From Candidatus Lutacidiplasma silvani (GTDB lineage: Archaea > Thermoplasmatota > Thermoplasmata > Lutacidiplasmatales > UBA184): DNA of 64,000 nucleotides. Under the pieces are notes generated by a model. It did not search any database, was not told the origin of the DNA, and was given only the letters and a program-made list of their open reading frames with translations. The position numbers and the translations under genes are program-made. The DNA lies in the NCBI GenBank assembly GCA_022750295.1, contig JAKIVZ010000003.1:1-64000 (forward strand), read 5' to 3'. Below, piece after piece: positions 56,614 through 64,000 of this stretch (position 1 is the first letter of the stretch; the number at the start of each line of letters is the position of its first letter).

Positions 56614-57045
56614 CTACTTGGAGGCCATCCGGCGGAGGCCGGCGTTGTCCTCGTTGTACGCGGTCTCGAGCGAGGCCCGGACCGTCGTCTCGAGCTGGTT
56701 CGCCGGGATCATCTTCGACTGGAAGTCTCCGATGACGTTGACCCCGGTCTTCGCCCCGTTCGGCTTGTAGTACATCAGGAACTTCGACCCCGCGAGCGGT
56801 CCCTCGAGCGAGTGGACCATCATCGCGACGGGAGGGAACATCGTCACGTGGTTCACGACCGGGACCCAGTTGCCCTGGACGTTCTGCTCCCAGGACAGGC
56901 GAACTCCCCCGGACGGGTCCGGGGCCGCGGAGACGTTCCGGCGGTCGGAGTGGGACGGCCCGTGGTCGGGCGGGGAGTCCAGGTACTTCCAGACGATGTC
57001 GAGCGGCGCGTCGAACTCGCTTCCGAGATCCTCGATATGGACCAT
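56614..57045 (-). CDS. SRPBCC (START-like) domain protein
   Basis: This 143-residue protein has the polyketide-cyclase/START-like pattern, VHIEDLGSEFDAPLDIVWKYLDSP at the start, a central beta-sheet (VRLSWEQNVQGNWVPVVNHVTMFPPVAMMVHSLEGPLAGSKFLMYYKPN) and a C-terminal helix. The ligand is unknown. It lies upstream of and parallel to hxlR, about 88 bases away, so co-transcription is possible. Confidence 0.72.
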   Translation of the reverse strand: MVHIEDLGSEFDAPLDIVWKYLDSPPDHGPSHSDRRNVSAAPDPSGGVRLSWEQNVQGNWVPVVNHVTMFPPVAMMVHSLEGPLAGSKFLMYYKPNGAKTGVNVIGDFQSKMIPANQLETTVRASLETAYNEDNAGLRRMASK

Positions 57046-57148
57046 GGCGGGGGACGCGCCGGGGCGTACTTAGGTCGGTGCGGCACGCTCGGATACCATG
57101 CGGACCCGGGCCGGGGGGATTTCTGGGCCGGGCGCCTCGGTCGTCCGC

Positions 57149-57538
57149 ATGCGCGAATTCTCTCCGTCGGCGATCGAGGAGTTGGTCCCGGATGCCCGAG
57201 CCTTGTCGTCGCCCTACCTCGAGTTCCTCCGGACCGGGCCGATGAGCGTCGGAGTGTACGTGCTGGCCGCCGGGGCGGTCGATGCGCAATCCCCCCACGC
57301 GGAGGACGAGCTGTACTTCGTGGTCCGTGGGCAGGGGCGGTTCCGGAACGGGGAGACCGAGGGTCCCGTTCGCGCCGGGGACGTGCTCTACGTTCCGGCC
57401 CACCGGCCGCACCGGTTCGCCGCGATCGAGGAGGAATTGGTCCTGCTCGTCGTGTTCGCGCCGCCCGAGTCGGCCGCCCCGACCCCGCCCGTCGAACGCT
57501 CGGGGCCGGACCGGCCGGGTGCGCCGCCCTCCCGGTGA
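57149..57538 (+). CDS. Cupin domain protein
   Basis: This 129-residue protein is a single cupin barrel with MSVGVYVLAAGAVDAQSPHAEDELYFVVRGQGRF (motif 1, with H-x-x-x-E variants) and AGDVLYVPAHRPHRFAAIEEELVLLVVF (motif 2, P-x-x-x-x-H). Metal ligands are present, so a small metalloprotein such as an isomerase or sugar-binding regulator is possible. The start at 57149 removes a Gly-rich low-complexity start. Confidence 0.8.
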   Translation: MREFSPSAIEELVPDARALSSPYLEFLRTGPMSVGVYVLAAGAVDAQSPHAEDELYFVVRGQGRFRNGETEGPVRAGDVLYVPAHRPHRFAAIEEELVLLVVFAPPESAAPTPPVERSGPDRPGAPPSR

Positions 57539-57542
57539 CCCG

Positions 57543-57719
57543 TCACGGCGAGAAGAATCCCGGATGCCCCTTCGCATCCACCGCCACCGACGCGACGAGG
57601 AACCCCGCAAAGACGGCGAGGCCGGGCCACCACGGGGTCAGGAACAGGACGACCCGGCCGACCAGTCCGGGCCCGGCCGCGAGGGCCCCCGACGTTCGCG
57701 GAGTCGGACGTCCGAGCAT
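57543..57719 (-). CDS. Small membrane protein (58 residues), hypothetical
   Basis: An ATG at 57719 opens a 58-codon frame: MLGRPTPRTSG, a basic/Gly segment, then VGRVVLFLTPWWPGLAVFAG and FLVASVAVDA, one or two short membrane helices, ending GHPGFFSP. It fits exactly between the cupin stop (4-base gap) and a symmetrical CTTAAG promoter. No family is recognised; the charge pattern and tight fit are the only support. Confidence 0.45.
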   Translation of the reverse strand: MLGRPTPRTSGALAAGPGLVGRVVLFLTPWWPGLAVFAGFLVASVAVDAKGHPGFFSP

Positions 57720-57759
57720 CGTCCCCGCTCGTCGGCCGGCGTCGTACGTACCCCGCCGC

Positions 57760-57765
57760 CTTAAG
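57760..57765. promoter_or_regulatory. Symmetrical TATA-like core between divergent genes
   Basis: CTTAAG in a GC-rich spacer lies 35-40 bases upstream of the membrane-protein ATG (57800) and 41-46 bases upstream of the small gene on the other strand. It could direct both. Confidence 0.35.
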
Positions 57766-57799
57766 CGACGCTCGCTCGTCGAAGGGGACGCCCCGCTCG

Positions 57800-59128
57800 A
57801 TGTCGGACGACCCCGCGCCAGTCGGAAGGCTGGGAACCCTCCTGCTCGCGCGCAGCCGCGCGCTCCTGCGGACCCGCATCGGCGCCCTGATGGTGACGTT
57901 CGTCGCGATCCTCTACGGATTCGTCTCGCTCCTCATCGGCCAGATGCTGGTCGTCGGACCGAACGCGTACCGGACCGTCCAGGTCACGGTCTGGACCGGA
58001 GCCGGCGACCCGGCGTGGTGGAACTTCCCGGCGCTCGTCGTCACGGCCCCGGGCGCGGTCCTGGTCCTGCCGTTCCTCGCGACAGTCACGATGGTCGTCG
58101 TGTCCCTCGGCGTTGGCCTCGGAATGTCGGTGGGGCTCGTCCTCGCCTACCGTCTGATCCGCCGCCAGCGGTCCGGCGCCGCCGGGCCGGCGTCGCTCGG
58201 AACCGTTTCGGGGCTCACCCCCGCGATGATCGCCCTCGTCACCCTCGGCGCCTGCTGCTCGACGACGGTGGCGGCGACCGCGGGGATCGGCGTGGTCGCC
58301 CAGGCCAGCGGGACCTCGATCGCGAACGTCCTCTCCAATACCTGGTACCTCAACCTGTTCCAGGTCGGCGTCCTCTGGGTCGCGCTGGTCGCCCAGGAAC
58401 AGCTCCTCTCGGTGTACGGTCGCCTCCTCGGAGGCGACGTCCCCTCGGCCGGGACGTCGCCCCGGGCCACCCTCGATGGTCGGTTCGTCGCCGGGGCGCT
58501 CCTCCGGGCGGGGCTCGTGGGGGCGGGGGTGACGTGGGCGCTCGCGATGTTCGCGGAATGGACCGCCCCGAGCGCTCCCGGACCCACCGCGACGCTCGCC
58601 TACCAGTGGGTCATCCAGCACGAGCTGCTCGCGCTGTTCGCGGTCGCGGCCGGATTGTTCGTCCTCGGCACGTACCGCTGGCTGCGCGACCCAACGCACC
58701 GATCGGCCGCGCTCGCCCTGCGGGGAGCGCTCTTCGTCGGAGGGGGTTCCCTCCTCACGTGGACCCCGCCCGTGCTCGCGTCCGCGGGCGCGTACGGGTT
58801 GGTCAACGAGATCTTCGGCGCCGTCGGACTACCGGCGTCGTGGGGGGCCGTCGCTCCCCCGTCGACCGGGCCCCTTCTGCTCGCGCTCCGCTGGGGACTG
58901 CAGTTCGGTCTCCTCGGCGCGTTCGCGGTCGCCGCGGCGCTCGCTCCCGAGTCCGCCTTCCTCCCCCTGCAGTGGACGACCGAACCGCGGCCGACGCCGC
59001 CGCTTCCGGGGACGACCTCCGGTATCCGACGGGGAACCCCGGTCGAACCCCCCGCTCCCGTCGTGCGAGAGGCGGTCCCCCACGCGGTTCTCGCCAAGGC
59101 CGAGAACGGCGGACCCGTCCAGGGTTGA
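57800..59128 (+). CDS. Polytopic membrane protein with a CCS motif, unknown function
   Basis: This 442-residue protein has about nine membrane helices. After the first (IGALMVTFVAILYGFVSLLIGQMLVVG) and the second-third pair, a conserved-looking loop MIALVTLGACCSTTVAATAGIGVVA carries two adjacent Cys inside the membrane region. The C-terminal ~60 residues are Pro-rich and cytoplasmic. The G-A-C-C-S-T segment could bind metal or a thiol, but no family is recognised. The next gene is another unknown membrane protein on the opposite strand. Confidence 0.72.
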   Translation: MSDDPAPVGRLGTLLLARSRALLRTRIGALMVTFVAILYGFVSLLIGQMLVVGPNAYRTVQVTVWTGAGDPAWWNFPALVVTAPGAVLVLPFLATVTMVVVSLGVGLGMSVGLVLAYRLIRRQRSGAAGPASLGTVSGLTPAMIALVTLGACCSTTVAATAGIGVVAQASGTSIANVLSNTWYLNLFQVGVLWVALVAQEQLLSVYGRLLGGDVPSAGTSPRATLDGRFVAGALLRAGLVGAGVTWALAMFAEWTAPSAPGPTATLAYQWVIQHELLALFAVAAGLFVLGTYRWLRDPTHRSAALALRGALFVGGGSLLTWTPPVLASAGAYGLVNEIFGAVGLPASWGAVAPPSTGPLLLALRWGLQFGLLGAFAVAAALAPESAFLPLQWTTEPRPTPPLPGTTSGIRRGTPVEPPAPVVREAVPHAVLAKAENGGPVQG

Positions 59129-59257
59129 TTCGCCCGGGTCCCCGGGCGGTCCGGAGGGGGGCCGCTCCGCGGCTCCGACGGACGAGGGCCGTGTCGAACC
59201 GGAGGCCCGGAACTTCTACCGACGGGAGAAGGTCCCACTCTCCGACGAGACGCGGCA

Positions 59258-60187
59258 CTACGGCCGGGCCGATGCCGGGGCCCGAGCGGTCCCCGCGCCC
59301 ACCACCACCGGCGCCAGGGCCCGGGGCGGGGGGGCGTTCCCGTAGCGCGCGAGCCCCTCCCGGACGAGGAACAGGAACTCCACGGCCATCGTGACGGCCA
59401 TGATCGTTCCGAACGCCAACGTCGGGACCAGGGAATTGGGGTCGAGCGCAATCGCCACCCCGGCGAGGTTCATGGCAAGGAACGCGCCGACGACGAGGTT
59501 CAGTACGCGCCCAACGCCGGCCCCGCGGCCGGTCCGGACGAGCTGGAAGGCTTCGAGGACCGTGACCGCCATCACCGCGCCCATCAGGAGCGCGCCGACC
59601 GGCGGGTCGACGGGGACGAACGGGGCGACCACGCCGGCGGCGGCGAGGCCGAGGAGTGGGTCGCGGACGGCCCGCCGGAGCGGGACCCAGAGGAGGAGGG
59701 CGACCATCGCGGCCGCCATCGACCAGAGGAACCACGCCGACGTGAGCGTCCCCGTCAGGACCGTGGGGACGTCGAGCGCGCTCCCCCCCGCGACCGTGAA
59801 GAACAGCCCCATGAGGAGCTCGGCGGAGGTCGCCATGGCCGTGATGGCGACGGGCCAGAACCAGTCCGTCCGCTGAACGACCCGGTCCTCGAAGACGATG
59901 AGCGAGATGAACCAGAGACCGGGGGGTACGAGCATCATGAAATTGAACATCATCAGCACGATCGTGTAGCTGCTCAAATCCGGCTGCAAGAACGCGCCGA
60001 GGAGCGCCATCAGGACCCCGGAGCTCCCGAGGAGGGCGCTCGTCCCGATGATCATCCGCGTCAGCGGAGGGGCGGGGCCGGTCCTCGGGACGATCTGGGT
60101 GAGGATGAACACCTCGGCGACGACCATCCCGATCGAGACGGCGACGTCGGCGGTCAGGTCGAAATCCAGCGTGAAGAGCGCGGGCAC
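59258..60187 (-). CDS. Polytopic membrane protein, unknown function
   Basis: This 309-residue protein has about eight or nine membrane helices spread from residue 12 to 285, starting DVAVSIGMVVAEVFILTQIVP and ending AVEFLFLVREGLARYG. Two acidic residues, Glu25 near the first helix and Glu in AELLMGLFF, sit within predicted helices and could be functional. The last ~25 residues are Ala/Pro-rich. No motif of a known transporter is seen. It lies divergent from the CADD-like gene. Confidence 0.65.
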   Translation of the reverse strand: MPALFTLDFDLTADVAVSIGMVVAEVFILTQIVPRTGPAPPLTRMIIGTSALLGSSGVLMALLGAFLQPDLSSYTIVLMMFNFMMLVPPGLWFISLIVFEDRVVQRTDWFWPVAITAMATSAELLMGLFFTVAGGSALDVPTVLTGTLTSAWFLWSMAAAMVALLLWVPLRRAVRDPLLGLAAAGVVAPFVPVDPPVGALLMGAVMAVTVLEAFQLVRTGRGAGVGRVLNLVVGAFLAMNLAGVAIALDPNSLVPTLAFGTIMAVTMAVEFLFLVREGLARYGNAPPPRALAPVVVGAGTARAPASARP

Positions 60188-60298
60188 GGGTCGGGGTTCA
60201 CGACCCGCGGGCGACTCAAATCGTGCGGGTACGAACGGACTCGGGCCCGCGGGGCGGCATCGGCAAGATTCTACTACCCTTGCCGCCTACGCCGGCCC

Positions 60299-60964
60299 GT
60301 GACGACCATCCGAGGGATCGACCGCCGGATCGCCCGCCGCCACCTGCTGAAGCACCCGTTCTACCAAGCGTGGTCCCACGGGGAGGTCGCCCTCGACACC
60401 CTGCGGTCGTACGCCGGGCAGTACTACCAGTTCGAGCGGAGCTTCCCGAAGTACGTCGCCGCGGCGTACGCCCGGGTCGACGACCCGGCCGGCCGCCGCG
60501 CGCTCTTGGGGAACCTGGTCGACGAGGAGGGACGGGACCCGACCCACCCGGAGCTCTGGCTCCGGTTCGCCGAGGGGCTCGGGGTCCCCCGCTCCGACCT
60601 CGCGTCGGCCCCCCGCCTCGCGGCGACCCGCCGTCTCCTCGGGACCTACGAGCGCCATGCGGTCCGGGGGACCGCCGGCTCCGCGCTCGGCGCCCTCTAC
60701 GCCTACGAGTCGATCTTCCCCGAGGTCGCCACGGAGAAGGCCCGGGGCCTCGCGAAATTCTACGGCGTGACCGACGAGCGGTCGCTCGAGTTCTTCCGCG
60801 TCCACACGGCGGCCGACGTCGAGCACTCGGCGGCCGAGCGGAAGCTCATCGCCGCCGAACTGGCCCGGAGCCCGGCGGCGACGGCGGTGGTCCGGTCGGT
60901 CGACGAGACGGTCGACGCCTGGTGGGGGTTCCTCGACGCGTTCGCTCGCCCCCGCGCCGGGTAG
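60299..60964 (+). CDS. CADD-like haem-oxygenase-fold protein (putative folate/p-aminobenzoate synthesis)
   Basis: This 221-residue helical protein matches the CADD/PqqC/TenA superfamily. The start LLKHPFYQAWSHGEVALDTLRSYAGQYYQFERSFPKYVAA is nearly the CADD signature. Metal-ligand candidates are in LVDEEGRDPTHPELW (Glu, His), YAYESIFPEVATEKARGL (Glu; the Lys of CADD) and VHTAADVEHSAAE (His-x3-Asp-x2-His). Chlamydial CADD makes p-aminobenzoate from its own Tyr in a self-sacrificing reaction; the same could hold here. The GTG at 60299 begins the conserved region closely. Confidence 0.78.
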   Translation: MTTIRGIDRRIARRHLLKHPFYQAWSHGEVALDTLRSYAGQYYQFERSFPKYVAAAYARVDDPAGRRALLGNLVDEEGRDPTHPELWLRFAEGLGVPRSDLASAPRLAATRRLLGTYERHAVRGTAGSALGALYAYESIFPEVATEKARGLAKFYGVTDERSLEFFRVHTAADVEHSAAERKLIAAELARSPAATAVVRSVDETVDAWWGFLDAFARPRAG

Positions 60965-60997
60965 CCTCCCGGGGCGCCGTCGGGGTGGCGGGGCCGT

Positions 60998-61825
60998 CTA
61001 CGGTCCCGCGCTCCGCCAGGTGACGACGAAGCTCGTGCCGTTCGGCGTCAGGGCGGTCGTCGTGGCCATCCACGTGGTCCCGGTCAGGGCCACCATGTTG
61101 AGCTTCTGGATCGAGCTCGCCGCGAACGAGCCGATGACACCGGTGGTCCCCGAGATCGTCGCCTCGCAGGTCGACCCGAGCCCCGTGTAGTCCTTGCCGA
61201 ACTTCGCCTTCCCGAAATCGGCCAACGGGAGGACGGAGAGGAGGCTCGAGGGGGCCTCCGCGACCCACTCGGCGGAGGTCCGCTTCGCGTTCGTGACGGG
61301 GCTCGAGTGGGAGGCCGACTTGCCGGTGGTCGTGTCGGTGAGCGTGGTCGTGAATCCGACGGTGGCGTTGACGTAGGTGACCGAGGCCTTGATCAGGTCC
61401 CCCGGGTGGACGGGGACGGTGGTCATCCGGACCGCCGCCGCCGGGTAGAACTCGTACCACGAGTAGTACGACGCCGTCCCGGGGTGGCAGTCGGCCTCGG
61501 TCCCGGTCTGCTCGACCGTCGACGACGTGAACCCGTCGATGCCGACCCAGAACGACGAGTACTGCAGCAGCGAGCCCGCGCACGTCGCGTTCGGCTGGAT
61601 CCACGACCCCTGGACGAACGAGACGGAGTGGACCGGGCCGGTCACCGCGTAGCCGGCCCAGTTGTAGTTCGAGACGTTGGCCTGGAACGGTCCGGAGTGG
61701 AACAGGGCGCTCGACGTTGGCGCGACCGGCGCGGACCCGGACGTCAGGGCCGCGGCGCCGGGGAGCACGAGGAGAGCGAGGACCACGGCCTGCGTCCATC
61801 CGGTACCTTGCATCTCTCGGCCCAC
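60998..61825 (-). CDS. Secreted G1 family (eqolisin) glutamic peptidase
   Basis: This 275-residue protein has a signal peptide (TGWTQAVVLALLVLPGAAAL), then the eqolisin fold: YNWAGYAVTGPVHSVSFVQGSWIQP, SFWVGIDGFTSSTVEQTGTEADC with the catalytic Gln in V-E-Q-T-G, YYSWYEFYP and the catalytic Glu in TSAEWVAEAPSS. G1 peptidases work at strongly acid pH. They are best known from fungi, with some bacterial and archaeal members. An internal ATG at 61813 is an alternative start. Confidence 0.9.
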   Translation of the reverse strand: MGREMQGTGWTQAVVLALLVLPGAAALTSGSAPVAPTSSALFHSGPFQANVSNYNWAGYAVTGPVHSVSFVQGSWIQPNATCAGSLLQYSSFWVGIDGFTSSTVEQTGTEADCHPGTASYYSWYEFYPAAAVRMTTVPVHPGDLIKASVTYVNATVGFTTTLTDTTTGKSASHSSPVTNAKRTSAEWVAEAPSSLLSVLPLADFGKAKFGKDYTGLGSTCEATISGTTGVIGSFAASSIQKLNMVALTGTTWMATTTALTPNGTSFVVTWRSAGP

Positions 61826-61960
61826 CTCGGAGCGGACAATGGCACTGACCGCTCATGACGTATGAATCCTCCCGGGCCGGCGCGCCGGAGCGGCGTCCGG
61901 CAAGACGTCGGCCGCCGGTCGAGCGCGCTCGGTAAGTAGCGCTCCCTCCCTCGTAGGAGC

Positions 61961-63115
61961 GTGCGGGCGACCGTCCCATGCGCGGCCGCCCTGGTCGTTC
62001 TTCTCCTCGTCCCGGTGGTCGCGGCGGCCGGCGGGCCGGGGCCGCTCCCCCCCCTGTCGCAGTGGCGGAACATCTCGCTCGTCAACATCCACGAGTACCC
62101 GGCCCCCCGGGCGTACGCCGTCACCGCGTTCGATGCGTACGACGGCGTGGCGGTCGTCGTCGGGGGGCTCCTCGCCGACGGGCAGCCGTCGAACCAATCG
62201 TGGATCCAGGACGACGGGGGATGGGAGAACGCGACCGTCTTCTTCGTCGGGCATGCGCCGTTCCTCTCCCACGCGGCGATGGCGCTCGACGTCGCCGACG
62301 ACCTCGACGTGATGGTCGGCGGCCTCGGGCCCGGGAACGCCCCGAGCAACCTCACGTACGTCGAGCAGAACTTCAACTGGACGAACGCGACCCCGACGGC
62401 CGGTTTCCCCCCGCCCGCCGGGGACTCCGGCGTGATCGCGACCGACCCGGGGACCGGGGGCGCCGTCTGGGTCCCGGGCGCGGGCGTTGCCGGCGCGGGC
62501 CACACCGTGTGGCTCTTCCTCCACCGGCACTGGTCGACGGTCGCCGCCCCGGGGGGCCCGTCGGTCGACCTTGCCGGGGCCGCCTTCTTCGAGGACCCCC
62601 GGAGCGACACCGCGGTCCTCTACACGATCAACGCGAGCGGTGGTCCCCCGACGACCTGGCAGTACCGGAGCGGGAACTGGACGCTCGAGGCGACCGGCGG
62701 CCTCCCGTCGATGCTCGCGCCGGCGATGACGTACGACGCGACGATCGGCGACGTCCTTCTCGCCGGCCCCGTCGGGGGGTCGACCGACCTCTACGCGTTC
62801 GCGAACGGCACGTGGGAGAACCTGACCACGATCGCCGGGCCGGGCCCCTCGGCTCGCCTGGGGGCGGTCCTCCTGTTCGACCCGTCGGTCGACCAGGTCG
62901 TCTTCTACGGCGGCGCCCCCGCGAACGGCCCCGACGGCGCGCCCCCGCTGGGCGACACCTGGCAGTGGGGCGTCCTCGTCCCGCCCCCGAACCCGACGGT
63001 CACGGTCTCCCCCGTCCCCCCGCTCGACTGGCTCTTGGCCGCGGTCCTCCTCGCGGCGCCGCCGCTCGCCGTGCTCGCGACCCGCCGGGGACCGGGTCCC
63101 CCGGCCGTTCCGTAG
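61961..63115 (+). CDS. Kelch-like beta-propeller surface protein with C-terminal membrane anchor
   Basis: This 384-residue protein has a signal sequence (MRATVPCAAALVVLLLVPVVAAAG), then repeats of a galactose-oxidase/Kelch type: RAYAVTAFDAYDGVAVVVGGLLADG, SHAAMALDVADDLDVMVGGLGPG and ARLGAVLLFDPSVDQVVFYGGAP, each followed by a short W-rich strand (DTWQWGV). A final helix LDWLLAAVLLAAPPLAVLAT anchors it, with a short Pro/Gly tail. Five or six blades are visible. It is probably extracytoplasmic and N-glycosylated; the ligand is unknown. The GTG at 61961 follows a TATA-like GGTAAGTAG (61931-61939). Confidence 0.78.
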   Translation: MRATVPCAAALVVLLLVPVVAAAGGPGPLPPLSQWRNISLVNIHEYPAPRAYAVTAFDAYDGVAVVVGGLLADGQPSNQSWIQDDGGWENATVFFVGHAPFLSHAAMALDVADDLDVMVGGLGPGNAPSNLTYVEQNFNWTNATPTAGFPPPAGDSGVIATDPGTGGAVWVPGAGVAGAGHTVWLFLHRHWSTVAAPGGPSVDLAGAAFFEDPRSDTAVLYTINASGGPPTTWQYRSGNWTLEATGGLPSMLAPAMTYDATIGDVLLAGPVGGSTDLYAFANGTWENLTTIAGPGPSARLGAVLLFDPSVDQVVFYGGAPANGPDGAPPLGDTWQWGVLVPPPNPTVTVSPVPPLDWLLAAVLLAAPPLAVLATRRGPGPPAVP

Positions 63116-63118
63116 CGC

Positions 63119-64000
63119 CTACGACCCGAGGAACGTGGTCGCCGGCGCGAACACGACGACGACCGCGAGCGCGGAGACGGTGACCGCGAGCACCGAGGCG
63201 GCGATCCGCCAGCCCGTGGGGGCGTCGAACGCCTCGAACAGGGCCCGGCGCGCCGACGAACCCGCCGGGAGCCGGGTCTGGAGCGAGGCGGACGCCTCCC
63301 GGGTCGCCGCCCAGAACAGGCCGAGCGGGACGCCGGTCATCGCCGCGCCGAGGACCGCTCCGACCGCCGCCCCGGCTCCGAGGGCCAGCGACACGGCCAC
63401 CACGACCCCGGCGGGAGCGATCGCGACGGCCCACCGAACCCGCCGGTCCGGGACGACCCCCGGGGGAGGGCGGCCAGCGGAGGCGACGACGAACGGGACG
63501 AGGGCGCCGAGGACGAGGCCGACGAGGATCCCCGGGACCCCGAGGGTGAGGTTCGCATCGACGACCTCGGCGGGGACCCCGGTGATCGAGGGGACGACGG
63601 CGGCGAGCGCGAAGACCGTGGTGAGCGGGGCCCACGTCATCGCGACCGTGTCGAACGCTTCCGGGATGTGCCGCGGTCCTCCGCCCGGCCCGGTTCCGAC
63701 CTGGAGCCCCCCGAGCCCGAGCGCGGCCCCGGTCGCGCCGACCCCGGCGAGGAGCAGCCCGAACGTCCCGTCGGGCGCGAAGGTGAGGATGGCGGCGACG
63801 GCGATGAGGGCGGAGCCGGCGATCGCGAGGATCATGACCCCCACCGCCTGGAGCCCGTTCGCGATCGACCCGATTGCGCCGAGGGCGACGCCGGCCCGCC
63901 CGATCGCGTCGGCCTGGCCCTTCTCGTACACCCCGAACCGCAGCGCGTAGAGCGTCGTCCCGGCCCCGAGCCAGCCGGCGGTCACGGCGAGCGCGATCCC
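63119..64000 (-). CDS. Membrane-pyrophosphatase-like protein lacking catalytic motifs (start beyond window)
   Basis: About 294 residues are visible of a membrane protein that continues past base 64000. Several segments resemble HppA: GVYEKGQADAIGRAGVAL (like the I-Y-T-K-A-A-D-V-G-A-D loop), LTLGVPGILVGLVLGALVPFVV (like the V-L-x-G-x-x-I-G-x-x-L-P-F helix), AVLGAAMTGVPLGLFWAATREA (before G-G-A-W-D-N-A-K) and SSARRALFEAFDAPTGWRIAASVLAV (near G-D-T-V-G-D-P-x-K-D). The GGAWDNAK and GDTVGDP signatures are gone, so pyrophosphate hydrolysis is unlikely. A degenerate paralogue or partner of a real pyrophosphatase is the best reading, with moderate confidence. Confidence 0.55.
   Translation of the reverse strand, partial: GIALAVTAGWLGAGTTLYALRFGVYEKGQADAIGRAGVALGAIGSIANGLQAVGVMILAIAGSALIAVAAILTFAPDGTFGLLLAGVGATGAALGLGGLQVGTGPGGGPRHIPEAFDTVAMTWAPLTTVFALAAVVPSITGVPAEVVDANLTLGVPGILVGLVLGALVPFVVASAGRPPPGVVPDRRVRWAVAIAPAGVVVAVSLALGAGAAVGAVLGAAMTGVPLGLFWAATREASASLQTRLPAGSSARRALFEAFDAPTGWRIAASVLAVTVSALAVVVVFAPATTFLGS

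Overview
The window is a GC-rich archaeal chromosome segment, most probably from the Thermoplasmatota. Archaeal markers are RadA, a 7S/SRP RNA gene, ribosomal proteins L7Ae, S28e and L24e, a RIO kinase, type II methionine aminopeptidase, archaeal-type TyrRS, a Pop5-like RNase P subunit, and many TATA boxes 25-35 nt upstream of start codons with no Shine-Dalgarno sequence, which suggests leaderless mRNAs. A secreted G1 (acid) peptidase, many secreted or membrane-anchored surface proteins and the high GC would fit a soil or acid-tolerant lineage; that last point is inference only.

Layout. 1-7.3 kb: MarR/MFS pair, small enzymes, an ArsR-AHSA1 module, a GIY-YIG protein, ftsZ with pop5, and a cysteine-hydrolase-family protein. 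7.5-15 kb: a pilin-like surface protein, purH, thioredoxin, a MutY with an intact Nudix box, an FAD-linked oxidase, a receiver-like protein and a zinc-ribbon protein. 15-28.5 kb: hutH, the nickel superoxide dismutase sodN with its maturation protease sodX, modE, radA, purC, malic enzyme, a rhodanese/persulfide dioxygenase fusion, a split MetE, and map-tsaC-ndk. 28.5-36.4 kb: a methyltransferase, a P-loop-less RecA-like protein, a RIO kinase, a zinc-ribbon MNT/HEPN toxin-antitoxin pair, a Cas4-like nuclease split into two membrane proteins behind rpl7ae-rps28e-rpl24e, a GST, and tyrS. 36.5-48.7 kb: a coiled-coil RecA-type ATPase, a DppB/DppC permease pair whose DppB carries a huge extracytoplasmic beta-propeller, SRP RNA, a thioesterase, glyA and a large surface protein. 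48.7-57.7 kb: alkA, thpR, an orphan DNA methyltransferase, hps-rraA, tRNA-Glu, and a second ArsR-AHSA1-PhnB module with operators matching the first. 57.8-64 kb: unknown membrane proteins, a CADD-like protein, the G1 peptidase, a Kelch-like surface protein and a membrane-pyrophosphatase-like protein without its catalytic motifs.

The region is compact: same-strand neighbours often overlap as ATGA or GTGA, and six convergent gene pairs overlap by exactly four bases at their stop codons. There is no CRISPR array, prophage or insertion sequence. The most interesting candidates are the split membrane-anchored Cas4-like nuclease, the propeller-fused ABC permease, the zinc-ribbon MNT antitoxin, the duplicated ArsR operator system and the degenerate membrane pyrophosphatase.
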